64,000 bases of DNA from Anaeramoeba flamelloides (GCA_027625915.1 JANTQA010000032.1:8184001-8248000); one strand, 5' to 3'. Positions 1 through 12,538 are shown, counted from the first letter of the stretch. Made by a program: numbers and translations. Notes: generated by a model from the sequence alone, not told the origin.

Positions 1-818
1 TGTTTAATTTTAAACCTATTTCCAAAAAAAGCACAGTAAATTTATTTTAGAATATATTTATTAAACTTTATTTTAATTTAAACTATTTAAATATTCAAAA
101 TTGTCATTTATCATAAATTTTTTCTTGAAAATAATCCAAATTATTTATTTGTTTGTGAGACATGAATTTTTAAAAGATATTAAATTTTCTGATCTTGATT
201 TTATATGATATTTTTTTTAAGGTGAAAATTTGTCGTTATTTTGTTTAAATTTAATCTGAAAAATCGATTTCCTAAATTCTTTAATATTGTTAAATTTTTA
301 CAAAGAAGGAAAAACTTATTACTGTATTTTGTTGTTTAAAAAAATCGTTTGTATCCTTAGTATATTTCCATTTTTTATTGAATTTGGTTGTTTATTGTTT
401 TGTCAAAAAAAAATTGGAGATTTTTTTTCTTCATTTGTTGTTAATATTTTGAGGTATATATTTTGAAATGTACACAATATGTAATGTATCCAATAATTTT
501 ATCAATATACCTCTTAATTTTATTAATCCAATTTGCTAATAGAAATACTTTAAAAAGAAAATATTATTTGAGAAAAAAAAAAAAAACACTTTTTTGGAAA
601 TAAAATATTTCCAATTTTATTTTTATAACCTTTTCCAAGACAAATGTGTAAAAATGATTTCAAAATAAAAAACACTATTTTTTTAAAAACATAATATTTC
701 TTGAAACAGATTTTTAAAATAAGAAAATATTTTATTCTGGTTATACTATTATCTTTTGATAATATGACAATTTAATTTTTATTTTCAAAAGAATTTATTC
801 AAAGAAAAATTAAATATA

Positions 819-853
<35 letters not shown>

Positions 854-1058
854 GTGTGTGTATTGTTTCAAAATTTGAAATAAACTTTCTCAAATTATTA
901 CACAGATTAAAATTATTTGAAAATAGTTCACAAATGGGAATTTTTTTAATGTAACAATTCTAATTCCTTTTTATTAAATTTAAAATCATTATTTATAAAA
1001 TATATCTATATCTATATATCATAAATAATAGGATAAATCATTAACCCCATTTGATCTT
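1..1058. other. Gene-free AT-rich stretch
   Basis: No open frame or RNA gene is supported here. The sequence is A/T homopolymer-rich with one microsatellite (813-862). It forms the upstream flank of the coiled-coil gene that starts at 1059. Confidence 0.6.
813..862. repeat. Compound microsatellite (AT)n-(GTAT)n-(GT)n
   Basis: About six AT units pass into GTAT units and then GT units without interruption. It is a simple-sequence repeat with no coding role visible, about 200 bases upstream of the nearest gene. Confidence 0.9.
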
Positions 1059-1781
1059 ATGAAAGAAAATACCATAAATATTATAAAAACAATTCAAAAA
1101 CTAATGATGGAAATCAATGAATCACAAAAACAAGAGATAAAAGAATTATTGCTTCAAAATTTTTATAGTACAGAATTACAAAGAAAGTTAAATAAAATTA
1201 AAAATAAAATGAAAAAAAACAAAATTGAATTAGAAAAAGAGAAAATGTCATTAAACGATGATGATGATGATGATGTTGTTGATGAAGATGATGTTGGCAA
1301 TGATAACGATAATAATGTTGATACTTTTGATAGTAATGATGATAATGAAGAGGAAAAAGAAAATAAAAATGAAGAAGATTTTGAAGAAGAAGATTTTGTT
1401 TTTATTACATATGATGATGACGAAATAGTTAATTATGTTGAAGAAGACGATGATGAATATTATCAACAACAAATCCAAAATCTGAAAGATAAAGTTAAAT
1501 CAAAAAAAAAAGTAAATTCTAAATTAGAAAAGGAATATAGTGAGTCCAAAATTAGTATAAATAAACTTAAACAAGAAAATAAATTATTAAAGAAAAAAAA
1601 CGATCAAAATTTAAAAGAATTTTCAGAATTTTCTGAATCCACCGAAAAAAAAAACACTAAAAGAATAGTTTCTACTTATAAGCTATATTCGAAATTAAAA
1701 TTCCAACAATATAAATACAAAAAAATGATTAAAAAATTGAAAATTGAAAATCGATCATTAAAAAAAAAATTATTAAAATAA
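1059..1781 (+). CDS. Acidic coiled-coil protein of unknown function
   Basis: A single-exon frame of 240 residues. Residues 1-65 are a charged helix, about 66-130 are a very acidic low-complexity segment rich in Asp, Glu and Asn that starts with a GAT-codon run (about 1257-1275), and about 135-240 return to a Lys/Glu/Leu coiled coil. There is no signal peptide, membrane helix or known catalytic motif. The start is the first ATG of the frame, preceded by an AT-rich leader. I do not recognise a family. The layout (coiled coil, acidic hinge, coiled coil) is common in scaffold or chromatin-associated proteins, but that is only analogy. The antisense hydrophobic frame at 1251-1478 is its shadow. 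It is probably a real gene because the frame is long for this AT-rich sequence and has a low-stop, lysine-rich composition throughout. Confidence 0.6.
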   Translation: MKENTINIIKTIQKLMMEINESQKQEIKELLLQNFYSTELQRKLNKIKNKMKKNKIELEKEKMSLNDDDDDDVVDEDDVGNDNDNNVDTFDSNDDNEEEKENKNEEDFEEEDFVFITYDDDEIVNYVEEDDDEYYQQQIQNLKDKVKSKKKVNSKLEKEYSESKISINKLKQENKLLKKKNDQNLKEFSEFSESTEKKNTKRIVSTYKLYSKLKFQQYKYKKMIKKLKIENRSLKKKLLK

Positions 1782-2979
1782 AAATTGATATTTTTTTTTG
1801 ACTTTTTTTATTTTTTTTTATTGTTTATTTGAGCAAATTGCGAGATTTTCAGCAAAAGGTAAAAAAAAAAAAATCATAAATTAATAGTTTGGTTGCTTCT
1901 CCCTATTAACAATAAAAAAAAAAATTATAATAAAAAAATTAATTCATATATTAATGGGTTAAGTACATTTTACAAATCTTTAGTGCCTCCAGATATGTGA
2001 GCTTGAATTATTCAAATCTCTTCTTAAACCAAATACATTAATATTTTAATAAATATGAGATTTTCAGTTACCCCAGTATAAAATATTTACCAACCAACAA
2101 AAAAATGGAGTGATTAAAAATGAAAAGAATTAAAAGAAAAAATAAATAAAAAAACATTTATTCATTGATCTTATCTGTAATATTTGATATAGTTAATTCT
2201 TCTTTACTTTGTTTTTTTTTTTTAATTCTGAATAGTAAAACTTTTTATTGGAAACTTTTTGATTAACATATTGCTTTGTATTTCACAAGAATTTTCAAAA
2301 TCAATTTAAATTTCTAATTTTGAAAGAATATAATTAATTTAAGTTTGGGTTCAAGTAATAAGGATATTATTTTAAAATTCTTCATTCAGAAATAAAGATT
2401 TATTGAATATCGTATATATTTTGATTATTGTTTATTTTTGATTGAATTAAAAACTCAAAATAATTAAGAATCATGGTTTCAATTTTGTTTTAATTTTTCT
2501 TTTTTTTGGGAGAAATATTTTTATTACCGTTTTTTTATTTCAAGAATTTACACACTTTACTTAAATTTTTAAAAGTAGTGTAAATTTTTTTGACCTATTT
2601 TGATAAAAATATTTGAAAAAAGAATTTTCAAAAATTAATTTGTAAAAAAACGATTTGTTGAAGAATAATAAAGAATCTATTAAATATTCACATATATACC
2701 TGTAAATCGTAGATATCTGAAAAAATTTTAGCTATTAAAAAACTCTTTTTGGACAACTTCTAAGAAACTCTCGTGCCAATATACTCAGTTTAATAGGAAA
2801 TTTGGAATTTTTTTGTCAAAATTTTTTTTTTCTAAATTTCGAAATTAAAAAAATTACAAATTCAATGGAATAGTATTCAACTTATTTTGTGTGAAATGGT
2901 TTGTTATCTTAGATAGACGTCACATTTCTGATCATTTCGTCATGATGTTATCTAAATGAGAGGAGATGTCTTTATAAAG

Positions 2980-3290
2980 ATAATTTTAAACTCTATTCCC
3001 ATTACCTATAATTATGTAATCTTTAAAACAACCCAAAAATAACTGAGTAATATCTAATCATACAATTCTTATACCCTACCCAAAGTGAATCAAATCAAAC
3101 TTTATTTAACTTCCGATTTCATAAAAGAAATTGGTATAATCTACACAACCACTATCAAACTTTACCCAGACACACATATACGGCTTTCCTAATAATGACT
3201 AACATGCTTACCCTAATAAGTGCCAACAATTACTCAAATATACTCAAAAGGTACCAAAAACTCTTCAAATAGTTTAAAGTAGAAAATTCA
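2980..3290 (+). other. C-rich, stop-poor block, unexplained
   Basis: Unlike its surroundings this block is poor in homopolymers and has many more C than G on the plus strand. Two plus-strand frames are open for 45-75 codons. One runs to a stop near 3276 and includes the peptide FRFHKRNWYNLHNHYQ; the other includes KVNQIKLYLTSDFIKE. Neither begins with a convincing ATG or shows a known motif. It could be a decayed gene, an exon of a gene not otherwise visible, or a strand-biased non-coding RNA. Confidence 0.25.
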
Positions 3291-5479
3291 AATAAAAAAT
3301 ATATTAGTGTCAAATTAATCATGTTCTTTTACCATTAAACTGGGTATATGGACCTAGGGTTTCCCAGAAGTTGTTCAAAAGGTGTTTATTAGTGATTCAA
3401 AAAATTTCAGGTATTTTCAGGGATATTTCAAACACCCATAATAAATATTAAATGGGGTCAGAAATCCACTGTTATAAATTCTTTGGATTCATCCAAATTA
3501 AGAAGATAAAGAAAACAAATCTTTAAAAATATAATTTTGTTGGAATTTTATTTTTTCATTCTTGATTTCAACAAATTTATTTTGAAAGGTGAACTTTCAT
3601 ATTTGGTCTTTTAAAAGAAAAGATTTGGTTAAAAGAAATATCTTTACGTTTCTATTTTTTTTTGATTTATTTTAAGATTAATTTCAAGCATTCTCATAAG
3701 CACATTTCTAGATCCAAAACATAAATTAAATAATACTCAACAATTTAATCAAAAAAAAATATTGCTCAAAAAATTGAAAACCTTTTAAATTCAACTTTGA
3801 TTTATTTCGATTCTTTTCACGGATAGACTAGAGCGTTGAAGGTATTTTTAGTTCAAAGTTTCAATATCTCTTGATACTTAAAAAATCATTTTTTAGTAAC
3901 TTTGTTGCAATTACAATTTTTCAAATTTGTAAAAGGTACCTACTTTCTTCAAAGATATAAAGCGATGTTAAAAAAAAATATAGGCAAAATCGGAACTCAA
4001 AAAATAGATTTAAGTAAACTTAATATTTCTCGTGCTCTACCTTTAAACGTTTTTTTAAAAAAAAAACATTTTATATTTTCGAAGGTTCCTGACAATATAA
4101 GTTTAAGTGATCTTATAATTTTTTTTTTTACAATTCTGTTTTGATAGAAGTAAAAACTTTAACTTTTTCAATTTTATCAATTAAAAGTGAAAATTTCAAC
4201 TAATCAAAAAAACTTGATGAATTTGAATTTTTTTTTATTGTGGTTTGTTTGGGGAAATTTGACAAAAAAATAGTAAAGAGGGTGGAGAGTGAAACACCCT
4301 TTTGAATATTATATGATGTTTTATTTTATAAAATTTATTTAACTTGTTGAGAGTGAATTGTTTATGGATTCAATTTTCTTTTTGATAAGATAAAAGAGAA
4401 AGATAAAGAAAGAGAGACAAAAAATATAAAAAAATTCCATACAATTCAAAGATAATTAATTATCAGTTTAAGGAGTTGATGATAGGGAAATTGATCCTTT
4501 ATTGAATAATTCCGTTTTTAATAGTCTGACTTTAGAAACCAGGGCCAGATTTATTTCTTGTTTATTATCAATTTCTTTAATAATTTAATGTGTGAGGCTT
4601 ATAGAAAAAAGAAATCTCTTTAATTTTTGAAACATAAGTTACTTTTTCTGTTGAGATTATTCTAATGACAATAATTTCCCTTTTTTTATAAAAAGAACAA
4701 TAAACACATTACACAACGTACTAACAATAAAAAATAGTTAAATCTTGATTGTTGGTATGATCTTTAGGGAATAGTAAACTAAAAAAAATAATCAAGAAAA
4801 ATTAATAGCAAATTTTAAAAAAAATATCTCGATCTTGAATTTGAATAAGAAAGGAAAAATCTGATTACTTCAATACCCAACTTACTTTTAATGCTATTTT
4901 CAGAAATAAATTAATGTCTTTAAAAGTTTGATCCTTTTTTTTCATTTTTTTGAAAAGCTTAAAATTAAACTTTCTCAAATTATTTTAAAAAAAAATATTT
5001 TCTTTCATAGAAGTAAGAAATTTTATTGCTTATAAAAGAAGTATACAAAAATACACTTTAAAAATAAAAACCACAAGTTTTAAAATTACACAGTTTTAAA
5101 AATCAACTTAATTTCATAAAAAAATACAATAAGTATTTGAAACTTGAAAACTATAATTTATTTCATTCAAAGAACAATTCAAATCAATTTTTATTTTCTT
5201 TATGTTTAAACAAAGAAATTATTAAAAACCATCAAACGATTAAGTTAAGAATGTTTTCATCATAATAGTTTTTTTTAAACCTGGAAAAATCAACTTATAA
5301 TCTAAGGAAAAAATTTTAATTTGGTTATTTATAATCAATAAATTATTAATAATTCAATCTTATTTATTCCAGTGGGTTCTTAACAACCTAAAGATTAAAT
5401 TTATAACTCTATTTTATAATTATTTCACAATTTTTAAAAGATTTTTAAACAAATAAAATAAAATCAAATAAATAAATTA

Positions 5480-5990
5480 AATTTAAAAAAATAATCTATA
5501 TTATTAAAAAACTGGTTTTAATACAAATAATTGTATTTGTACTCTTAATATTTGAAAAAGAAAATTACTTAATCTTTTAAATTTCTAGAAATTTAATAAA
5601 TATTTGTAAATATAATAGAAGGATCTATTTTTTAAATCTTCAAGAGATTTAATATGTGATTTATTTTTTATTGTATTTTTTAAAATAAGATCAAGGGGTC
5701 AAGGTTATTTGTTTATACAGACTCTCATTAATTATTAAAAGTGAGATTTCTTCAATTTAAAATTATTAATAAATTTTTTCTTTTTCTAATTTAAATCAAA
5801 TGGTAAACAAAAAAGGATCAGATACTTTGAAATGAAAATTTTATTTTTAAATGAGCTCTTTTAAAAATGATAATTCATCTCTTTAAAGTTGATAAACGAA
5901 ATTAGGTATCGGGTTTAATTGTATCTTTATGTAAATAATTACTCTATTACCTTTGGGGAAAAAAAATAAATAAGAGTTATTAGTCCCTTA
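5480..5990. repeat. Dispersed repeat, copy 1 (partner at 52.1 kb)
   Basis: The sequence from about 5510 to 5890 can be followed, with substitutions and indels, in 52230-52620 in the same orientation. Landmarks shared in order are the AAACTGRTTTTAAT start, a TAATCTTTTAAAT box, TTTTTTARATCTTCAAG, and AAAAATGATRATT near the end. No coding capacity is visible. Confidence 0.55.
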
Positions 5991-6182
5991 AACTGAAATT
6001 CTATAAAAAACTTAAAGCCTATCAAGTTTCCCTGAAATATCTAAAACATAGAACTAAATAGTGTTCTTTTTAATACACCTTAGAGATGCATAAATATTTT
6101 GTATTGTTCGAATATTGATCTTGATAATTTAAAATAATCATTTTTTCAAATTTTATAATTCGACTTTTCATCTATTGTCAAA

Positions 6183-6279
6183 ATGATTCCTTCACCACAA
6201 CGATCAGCACCACCAATAAATAGCGATCACATTGCAGAAAATATTAAACATAATACAATTTTATCAAGCAAGATGTTTG

Positions 6280-6314
<35 letters not shown>

Positions 6315-6705
6315 AACAACCAACACCAAACCACTTTGATTAATAAATCTTTGTTCTTTTTTTTTGTTTCTTTGAAAAATAAAAAGAAAAATTGCATTGT
6401 CTTGTTTATTTGGGCTTTTTGCAGGACTTCTTAAATTAAATGGGTTATTTGGTTTGGCTTTATTCTTTATAAACCTATTTATAATCGGTTCTTTAATCAT
6501 TATAAAATGCAATTTTAAAGAAAAGAACTATTTCCCATCAACTTTTTCAGTATTTGCAGGAAATCTTTCAATGACATTTGGATCCTTTCTCTTTGTTTGG
6601 ACGTAAGTTCTTATATTTCAATCATTTTTTTTCTAATCATATTGAAATTAATTTGAAGATCTTGCAAGTTCTTTTGTTTTTTCTTTTCATTTTACACGTT
6701 TTTGA
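6183..6705 (+). CDS. EMC6: ER membrane protein complex subunit 6 (three exons)
   Basis: Exons 6183-6274, 6387-6602 and 6669-6705 join in phase to 114 residues; human EMC6 has 110. EMC6 is a small polytopic subunit in the membrane core of the EMC, which inserts tail-anchored and multipass proteins into the ER membrane. The diagnostic stretch is LSCLFGLFAGLLKLNGLFG, matching the family pattern VSALSGATAGILGLTGLYG with the AG-L-L-G-L-GL(Y/F)G spacing kept. It is followed by a hydrophobic helix, a basic loop, and a last helix ending FLFVWT-S, matching human FWT-F. The N-terminal exon supplies the polar cytosolic segment and aligns without gaps from the conserved Asn to the first helix. Donors are GTTTGC and GTAAGT; acceptors end AAAAG and GCAAG. 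The first intron holds a T run of about 30. The stop is TGA at 6703. Exon edges were chosen by phase and family alignment. Confidence 0.88.
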
Positions 6706-7584
6706 ATTTCCAAAAAAAAAAAAAAAAAAAAAAAATTAATGTTATTGCTGAATTTAAAATAATTTAGTCCGCTTTTTGAACTTCGTTGACGAAAGAAACA
6801 AAAGTTTTTTCTTTTGAAAACAGCTCCATTGAAATCCCTTATCACCCCATGATTTCTGTTAATATTTTGTTTTTAAATTTCAAAGTGAAATCGTTTATAT
6901 AATGAACATTTTCACGAAAAGATGTGTATCTAAAACCCCGTATTGGATCATAAGTGTTCTTTTAACTCAGAATTGAACACAATACTTGTGATTTTTAATG
7001 AAAAAAAAAATGGAGGACAAAATCCAAAATTAAAATTAGACAAAGAATTTTTCATAGAAAAACGAAAAACGAACATTTTCTTGAACACTTTTTAGGTTTT
7101 ATTCTTTCATAAATACATTAAGTGCCAACCTTAAAATCTTTATATCGAATAGAATGGGTTTGGTTATATAATAATCATTATTCAAGCAGAGAAGATTCGT
7201 TCATATAAGTAATTGAGAAGATTTATTTTGATTAATTGTTTTTTTTTTCCTTTTTTTGAGCGAAACCAAGATCTTTCTCGCAACAGTAAAATGAAGCCAA
7301 CACGAATCTCGTTCCAAAACAAAGTCGATTTTTATATTGTTTTTTATTGTTGTTTTTGAATTTAATTGCTCTTGAAAGGATCGTTTCATAAAAAAGAACC
7401 GTTTGAGTCACGGAGAGCACTAGTATGAAAAAATAAAATTGAAAAATCCCAAGTTAGACAAAACTATTACTCCGATTTACATTTCGTCATTAATAATAAA
7501 GTTTATTTACAATATAAAATTCCAGAACTTGCAAATTCTTGAGACTATTGTATTTATTATCGTTAGTAGTGCCACCTTTTTTAA

Positions 7585-9020
7585 AAGTCTCTAGTCAAGA
7601 AATAAAGGGTGTTTTTTCGATAAAAAATTTCAAATAATCGGATCAATGAATTCTAGTTATATTCAACTTGGAGATATTTATTTTGATAGATAATAACTAA
7701 TAGAATCGAAAATGCGGTACTCATCTAATAAAACTGAAATGGAGAAAAAAAATTCCTTGTGATAAAGATTCCGTGTCCGTCAAGTGCCGTAGAGTGCCTA
7801 GGGTTTCTAGAATTCAAAAGAATCCAGTAAAATCATCTATATTTCACTCAATTCTTTTAAATTCTGATAAACCTAACGAAAAGTGTCCGTAGAGTGAAGA
7901 GGTTTTTTTTTAATTTCAGAAATTAAAAGAAAATTTTTTGAAATTTTCTTTTTATTTCTGGAATTAAAAAAAAACTAACAGCGGTTTTCCAGAATTCAAA
8001 AGAATTGAGTAAAATCCTATAGATTTCATTCTATTCTTTTAAATTCTGGAGAGCCTAGGTGGTTTTTTTTTTACTTTTTGGAATAAACCGAAAATTTATT
8101 AAATTTTTCTGTTTATTTCAAAAATTAAAAAAAACGCAACTGAAATGTCCGTCAAGTGCCGTAGAGTGCCTCGGTTTTCCGGAATTCAAAAGAATAGAGT
8201 AAAATCAAGGATTTAACCCTATACTTTTGAATATTGGAAAAGCTAACGAGAGTGTCCGTAGAGTGCCTTCAAGTGCCTAGGTTTTCTTGAGGTTTTCTGT
8301 TTTATCTGTTAAGTGTTCTAGGTTTTTTTTACTTTTTGAAATAAACAGAAAAATTTAATAAATTTTCGGTTTATTTCGAAAAGTAAAAAAAACCTAACGA
8401 AAATCTATTGATTTTACAAATAAACAGAAAACTCAAGAAAAGCTAACGGAAGTTTTTTTTAAAAATTACATTTAGGTCTTTTTTTTACTTTTTGAAATAA
8501 ACTGAAAATTTAATAAATTTTCAGTTTGTTTCAAAAATTAAAAAAAACTTAACGAAAAGTGTCCTAGTTTTTCTTGAGGTTTTCTATTTTATTTGTTAAG
8601 TGTTCTAGGTTTTTTTTGCTTTTTGAAATAAACAAAAAACTCAAGAAAACCTAACGAAAGTGTCCTAGGGTTTCTAGAATTCAAAAGAATCCAGTAAAAT
8701 CATCTATCATTTTACTAAATTCTTTTGAATTCTGGAAAACCTAACGAAAAAATCAAAATAAAAAATTTTACTTTCAATTCAAATTAATAACTAATTCCTT
8801 AGAGGTAAAAATAATTGATTCTCCGTTTGGAAAATGTTTATTAATTATTAAAATACTATTGAAAGATAATAACCCCTTAGCTCTTAGCTGTGAACAAAAA
8901 TTGTTTATTCAATTTTTTACTATTAAATTTGAAAAAAATTCTTAATATAACCTGGAAAATTGGATTTTTCATCATAAATTGTATAATATCTTTAACAATA
9001 ATTTTTGATCAAAAATTCCT
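7585..9020. repeat. Composite repeat with arrayed small hairpins (forward copy)
   Basis: An outer unique block (about 7585-7720), then an array of small palindromes (about 7780-8755), then a second unique block (about 8760-9020). The array alternates two 65-80 bp foldback units. One contains AGAATTCAAAAGAATC and its complement around an AAAATC core; the other contains TTACTTTTTGAAATAAAC and its complement. They are separated by repeats of GTGTCCGT, AGTGCCGTAGAGTGCC and AACGAAA. Both unique blocks reappear in inverted orientation and order at 16.75-17.65 kb, so the whole is one mobile or duplicated unit. No coding frame is visible. Confidence 0.7.
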
Positions 9021-9554
9021 TATTAATGGCTAGTGTTTATGATAATTGAAGTTATATAAATGTTAAAATTTTCGAAATTTTTTTTTTATTTAAATTTTTT
9101 TTAATGCTTTTGAATACAGGAAATTTTGAAAAGGAAAAAAAAAAAACTTTATTACTATTCTTTATTTATTTGAAAACCTTAATTTTTTATTATTGTATTT
9201 TTTTATTATGACTATATTTTTAAATATTATACTTTTTATTATAATAGGTTAACGTATGATATCGTATATGTTTATTAGTTATATATATTTATAAACAAGT
9301 AAAATTTAAAATTCCATTTAACAGATCTCTAAATACATTTAACAATAAAAAATCTTACACTGAAATTATTTTATTAATGTTTTAATTACCTGATTGGTCT
9401 TTCTTTTTTTTTTCAATGAATTATATCCTTTGTTTTTGTTTTATTATTTTGTTAGATTTTATTGGATTGGTTATAAAATATCTTTTGTTTATATAAATTA
9501 TTTTGTATCACAATAATAGTTTCATTGATTTAGTTATAAAAAAATATTAATTTT

Positions 9555-10080
9555 TTATTTAAACCCCATTCCAAAAATTTGGGCACATCCAAAATCAAAA
9601 ATAGGCAAAATAAAACTCAATTTATGATATTTTTCCAAACCTTATATAAAACTACATTTAAGTAACCCGGTATTAATGTTTTAATAAGTAATTATTTTAA
9701 TCCAAATAAAAGAAAAAAACATAAAACTCAAAAATAAAAATAGCTGTGTCCAAAATAATGAAACGAGCGGAACAAAAAATGTATTGGTTAATTTGTTGAA
9801 ATTTCTCCAACAATTGTTGATCGATCAAATGTTAAGATACCATCGACAAATTGTATGTGATTTTCCAATTTAAGAAACTCAGCCCTAACCTTCTATCAAC
9901 CATCGAAAAAAATTACCAGATCTAACTAAACAGATTACGTAACTGCAAAAAAGGAAATGAAAACAAAACAAAAAAGCCAAAAAATGAAATAGTTTGTAAA
10001 ATCACAATTCTTTCCGAATTGAATTTAAAGTGTAGTATTGTTATTCTTTCAACTGTTTAAACTGTGTTGAAATTTTTGGA
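9555..10080. repeat. Dispersed repeat, copy 1 (partner at 43.8-44.3 kb)
   Basis: About 520 bp recur in the same orientation at about 43795-44300. Shared landmarks include a TATAAAACTACATTTAA box, GTCCAAAATAATRA, CCAACAATTGTTGAT and AAATTGTATGTGATTTT. It looks like a decayed DNA element; the GTCCAAAATAAT motif resembles termini of some Tc1-like elements, but no transposase remnant was read. Confidence 0.5.
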
Positions 10081-11177
10081 ATATAGTTTAGTTTATTTTT
10101 CTGGGCGAGATTAAATCGAAGCCTATTGAACTTATAGGAAAGTTGTCTTTTCAAAACTTAGCGGTTAGTTTGAATATGTATTTGTTATTGTATTAGTTAA
10201 AAATTGTGATTTTTTAGAAAATTGCAAAATTCAAAAATGATATCTGTATTATAATTTTCTAATAATTAAAATAAAAGAGAATTACAATAAAACATTCATT
10301 TTAAATGAAGATCAATGATGATATTTGAATTATAATAGTGAGTTTCTTTGGATGTCGATGTTTACATATTTCGGGTTTGTATATGTGCCATAAACTTTTT
10401 TGTTTAAAATTGAAAAAATAAATTACTTTGTTTTAGTACTTTATTTAATGCCAGAAAAGTTTTATTTTAACCAATAAAAAAATTGAGATTATTTTTGTTA
10501 TTTTTTTTTTTTGGTTTACAAACTGATCAATAATTCTTTGTTTGGATTCCTAGGGATTCAACCCACTATTTTATAAAACTTTAATAAAAAGAAAATTTGT
10601 TAATTAAAAGAATAACCTTTTTTTTGGCTTGTAAAATAATAAATTCAAATTGCATACAATAACAGATGGCACAAAATTGAGTATTCCATTCTAATAATAA
10701 AATCACTAATACAAGGAAATATTTTTCATGTTTTATTCTACCTATTTATACAGTGATCTTTAAAGATGCATACAAAGAAAATTGCCCAAACACAAATAAT
10801 AGTGATTTTTAAAAGCTTAAGGTTAAGTTAATATTCATATATTAATTGTAGTAATTATTTTATGGAAATTTGATTTTTGATAAGTTTTACAGATTAAACT
10901 ATTCAATTTTTGATAATCAATAATATTTAAATTTTATTTCACTATGTTATTGGAATTTCAAGATTTTTTTTCAATAATTTAAACTTATTTTATAATATGA
11001 TTGGATTTGGCTTTGGTTAATGTTGTTACATATTATTCTCTAAATTAATTTATGGTTTTTTTATTCAATTACTTAAATTTTTTAAATTTTTTTATTTTTC
11101 AAATTTTTTGATTAACAAAAATAATTATCCTTTTCAATTTAGGTTTTATAAGATAAAAGTATGTTTTTTTTTATAAT

Positions 11178-11298
11178 GTATTCGGCCATACCCAATTTAA
11201 TAATCCTGGACACATTCCGAACCCAGAAGATCAACGAATTGAGGGCTAAGCTAGTTAGTGAGATGGGGAACCTCTCGCGAACACTTGGTGCTGAATAC
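11178..11298 (+). rRNA. 5S ribosomal RNA
   Basis: A 121-nt match to the eukaryotic 5S consensus. It starts GTATTCGGCCATAC, has the loop A/helix II landmarks CATTCCGAACCCAG, the internal promoter region AGCTAGTTAGTGAGATGGGG, and ends GGTGCTGAATAC. The first six bases pair with the last six (GTATTC/GAATAC) to close helix I. A run of eight T follows immediately, as expected for RNA polymerase III. It is a single copy here, not in a tandem array and not linked to the large rRNA operon or other genes in the window. Confidence 0.96.
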
Positions 11299-11306
11299 TT
11301 TTTTTT
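11299..11306 (+). terminator. Pol III terminator of 5S rRNA
   Basis: T8 begins at the base after the 3' end of helix I. Confidence 0.85.
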
Positions 11307-12111
11307 AGTCAATATCTTCAAAATAAAAATAAAAAAATTTTTAAATTGAAAAATAATTTTTTTAACATTAAAATAAAATATTGTTAAGTTTTCACTATTT
11401 TAAACTTAAAGTTGTGTTTCGGGTAATAAAATGGATCAGTGATCAAAGTTCTTACAATCTAACAATTTAAAACTAAATTTTCAAATACAAAAATTTTAGA
11501 TATTATTATACAAAAAATTTTTTTTTCTATTCAACAATTTAGTTAATTTGAGAAAATGGTATTAAATATTTTTACAATCAAATTGGAAAATTTTGATCTT
11601 AGTATATATATATATATTTATTCTTTTAAAAATTGGAATCAAAATCTGTAAATAAAACCAATTGGGGTATGGGTGATTAAATAAATATACATATAATTAA
11701 AGATTAAGAATAGTTTATTAATTATATTCTGGTATAATGGGTAAATTTTTTTAAACTTTAAGGTTTGTACAAAGTTGTTTTCTTATATAAAAAAAAAGAA
11801 AAAGAAAATGATAAAACATTTTCAATTTTGAGAAATAGTACAAATAACTAGAGGAGATAACTAATTTCCCAATAAATATAAATTACTTGTAGTGGTAATT
11901 AGAATTAAAAAAATAACAAAAAAAGATTATTTTTTATAATAAAAAATTAATGATAATCTTCTGATCCATGGATTGTAAGAATCTTAGCCAAAATGAAATG
12001 ATAGTGTCGGTTATGTAAAAGAAGAATTCACTAATAACACATATTCGTGTACGGATCATATTTTTTATCAAATAATAAAAACAAAAATTTAAAACAATTC
12101 AGAAAAATCAA

Positions 12112-12538
12112 ATTCCTAATATAAAACTTACACACAATACCAAGGGGTGTACCTTCAAAATCCGGTTTTCTGTAGATATGATACTTTGTGGTTAACTAAA
12201 TGTTGTGTCAGAACAAGAAGGAAAAAAAGACATGTTTTATTTGAAATCTGGGTATTTAACTAGAAAGGGTGTAATTTGATCTACTTTAAATTGAGAATAT
12301 TCATACTGAGCTAAGGGCTATTATTAATATCTCATAAAACTCTAGATTTTGAGAGCTACCTTAAAATTGGTCAAATTACACCCTTTCTAGTTAAATACCC
12401 AGATTTCAAATAAAACATGTCTTTTTTTCCTTCTTGTTCTGACACAACATTTAGTTAACCACAAAGTATCATATCTACAGAAAACCGGATTTTGAAGGTA
12501 CATTCCTTGGTATTGTGAGTAAGTTTTATATTAGGAAT
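12112..12538. mobile_element. Near-perfect foldback element, about 169-bp arms
   Basis: The left arm (12112-12280) and right arm (12370-12538) are reverse complements with only a handful of mismatches, around a loop of about 89 bases. The arms begin ATTCCTAATATAAAACTTAC. Such high arm identity in this AT-rich, decayed background means recent arrival or recent arm homogenisation. No coding frame and no obvious target duplication. It is probably a non-autonomous DNA element; no second copy was seen in the window. Confidence 0.8.

Larger units (their letters stand above)
1782..6182. other. Long gene-poor intergenic region
   Basis: No recognised gene. It contains an unusual C-rich block (2980-3290), a short unassigned frame at 3902-4144 (80 codons from a TTG start, no recognised motif), and a dispersed repeat (about 5480-5990) whose relative lies at about 52090-52690. 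The remainder is A/T-run sequence. Confidence 0.5.
6706..11177. other. Gene-free region with two repeats
   Basis: No gene is supported. It holds the hairpin-array repeat (7585-9020) and a dispersed repeat (about 9555-10080). Short minus-strand frames near 7201-7420 have no family resemblance and overlap each other. Confidence 0.5.

Noticed and set aside
1251-1478. Hydrophobic minus-strand frame resembling a membrane protein
   Set aside because: It is the antisense of the Asp/Glu-rich segment of the coiled-coil gene.
3902-4144. 80-codon plus-strand frame
   Set aside because: No ATG start, no motif, ends in T-run codons; kept only as a remark in the intergenic entry.
6275-6386. T30 run as the tail of a LINE or SINE insertion
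   Set aside because: No target duplication or element body; it is simply within the EMC6 intron.
7186-7200. CAGAGAAGATT, resembling the U6 snRNA core
   Set aside because: None of the rest of U6 (5' stem, GCAUGG segment, 3' stem) is present.
7780-8755. CRISPR-like regular repeats
   Set aside because: Units are palindromic, of two alternating kinds, unequal in spacing, without unique spacers, and the genome is eukaryotic.
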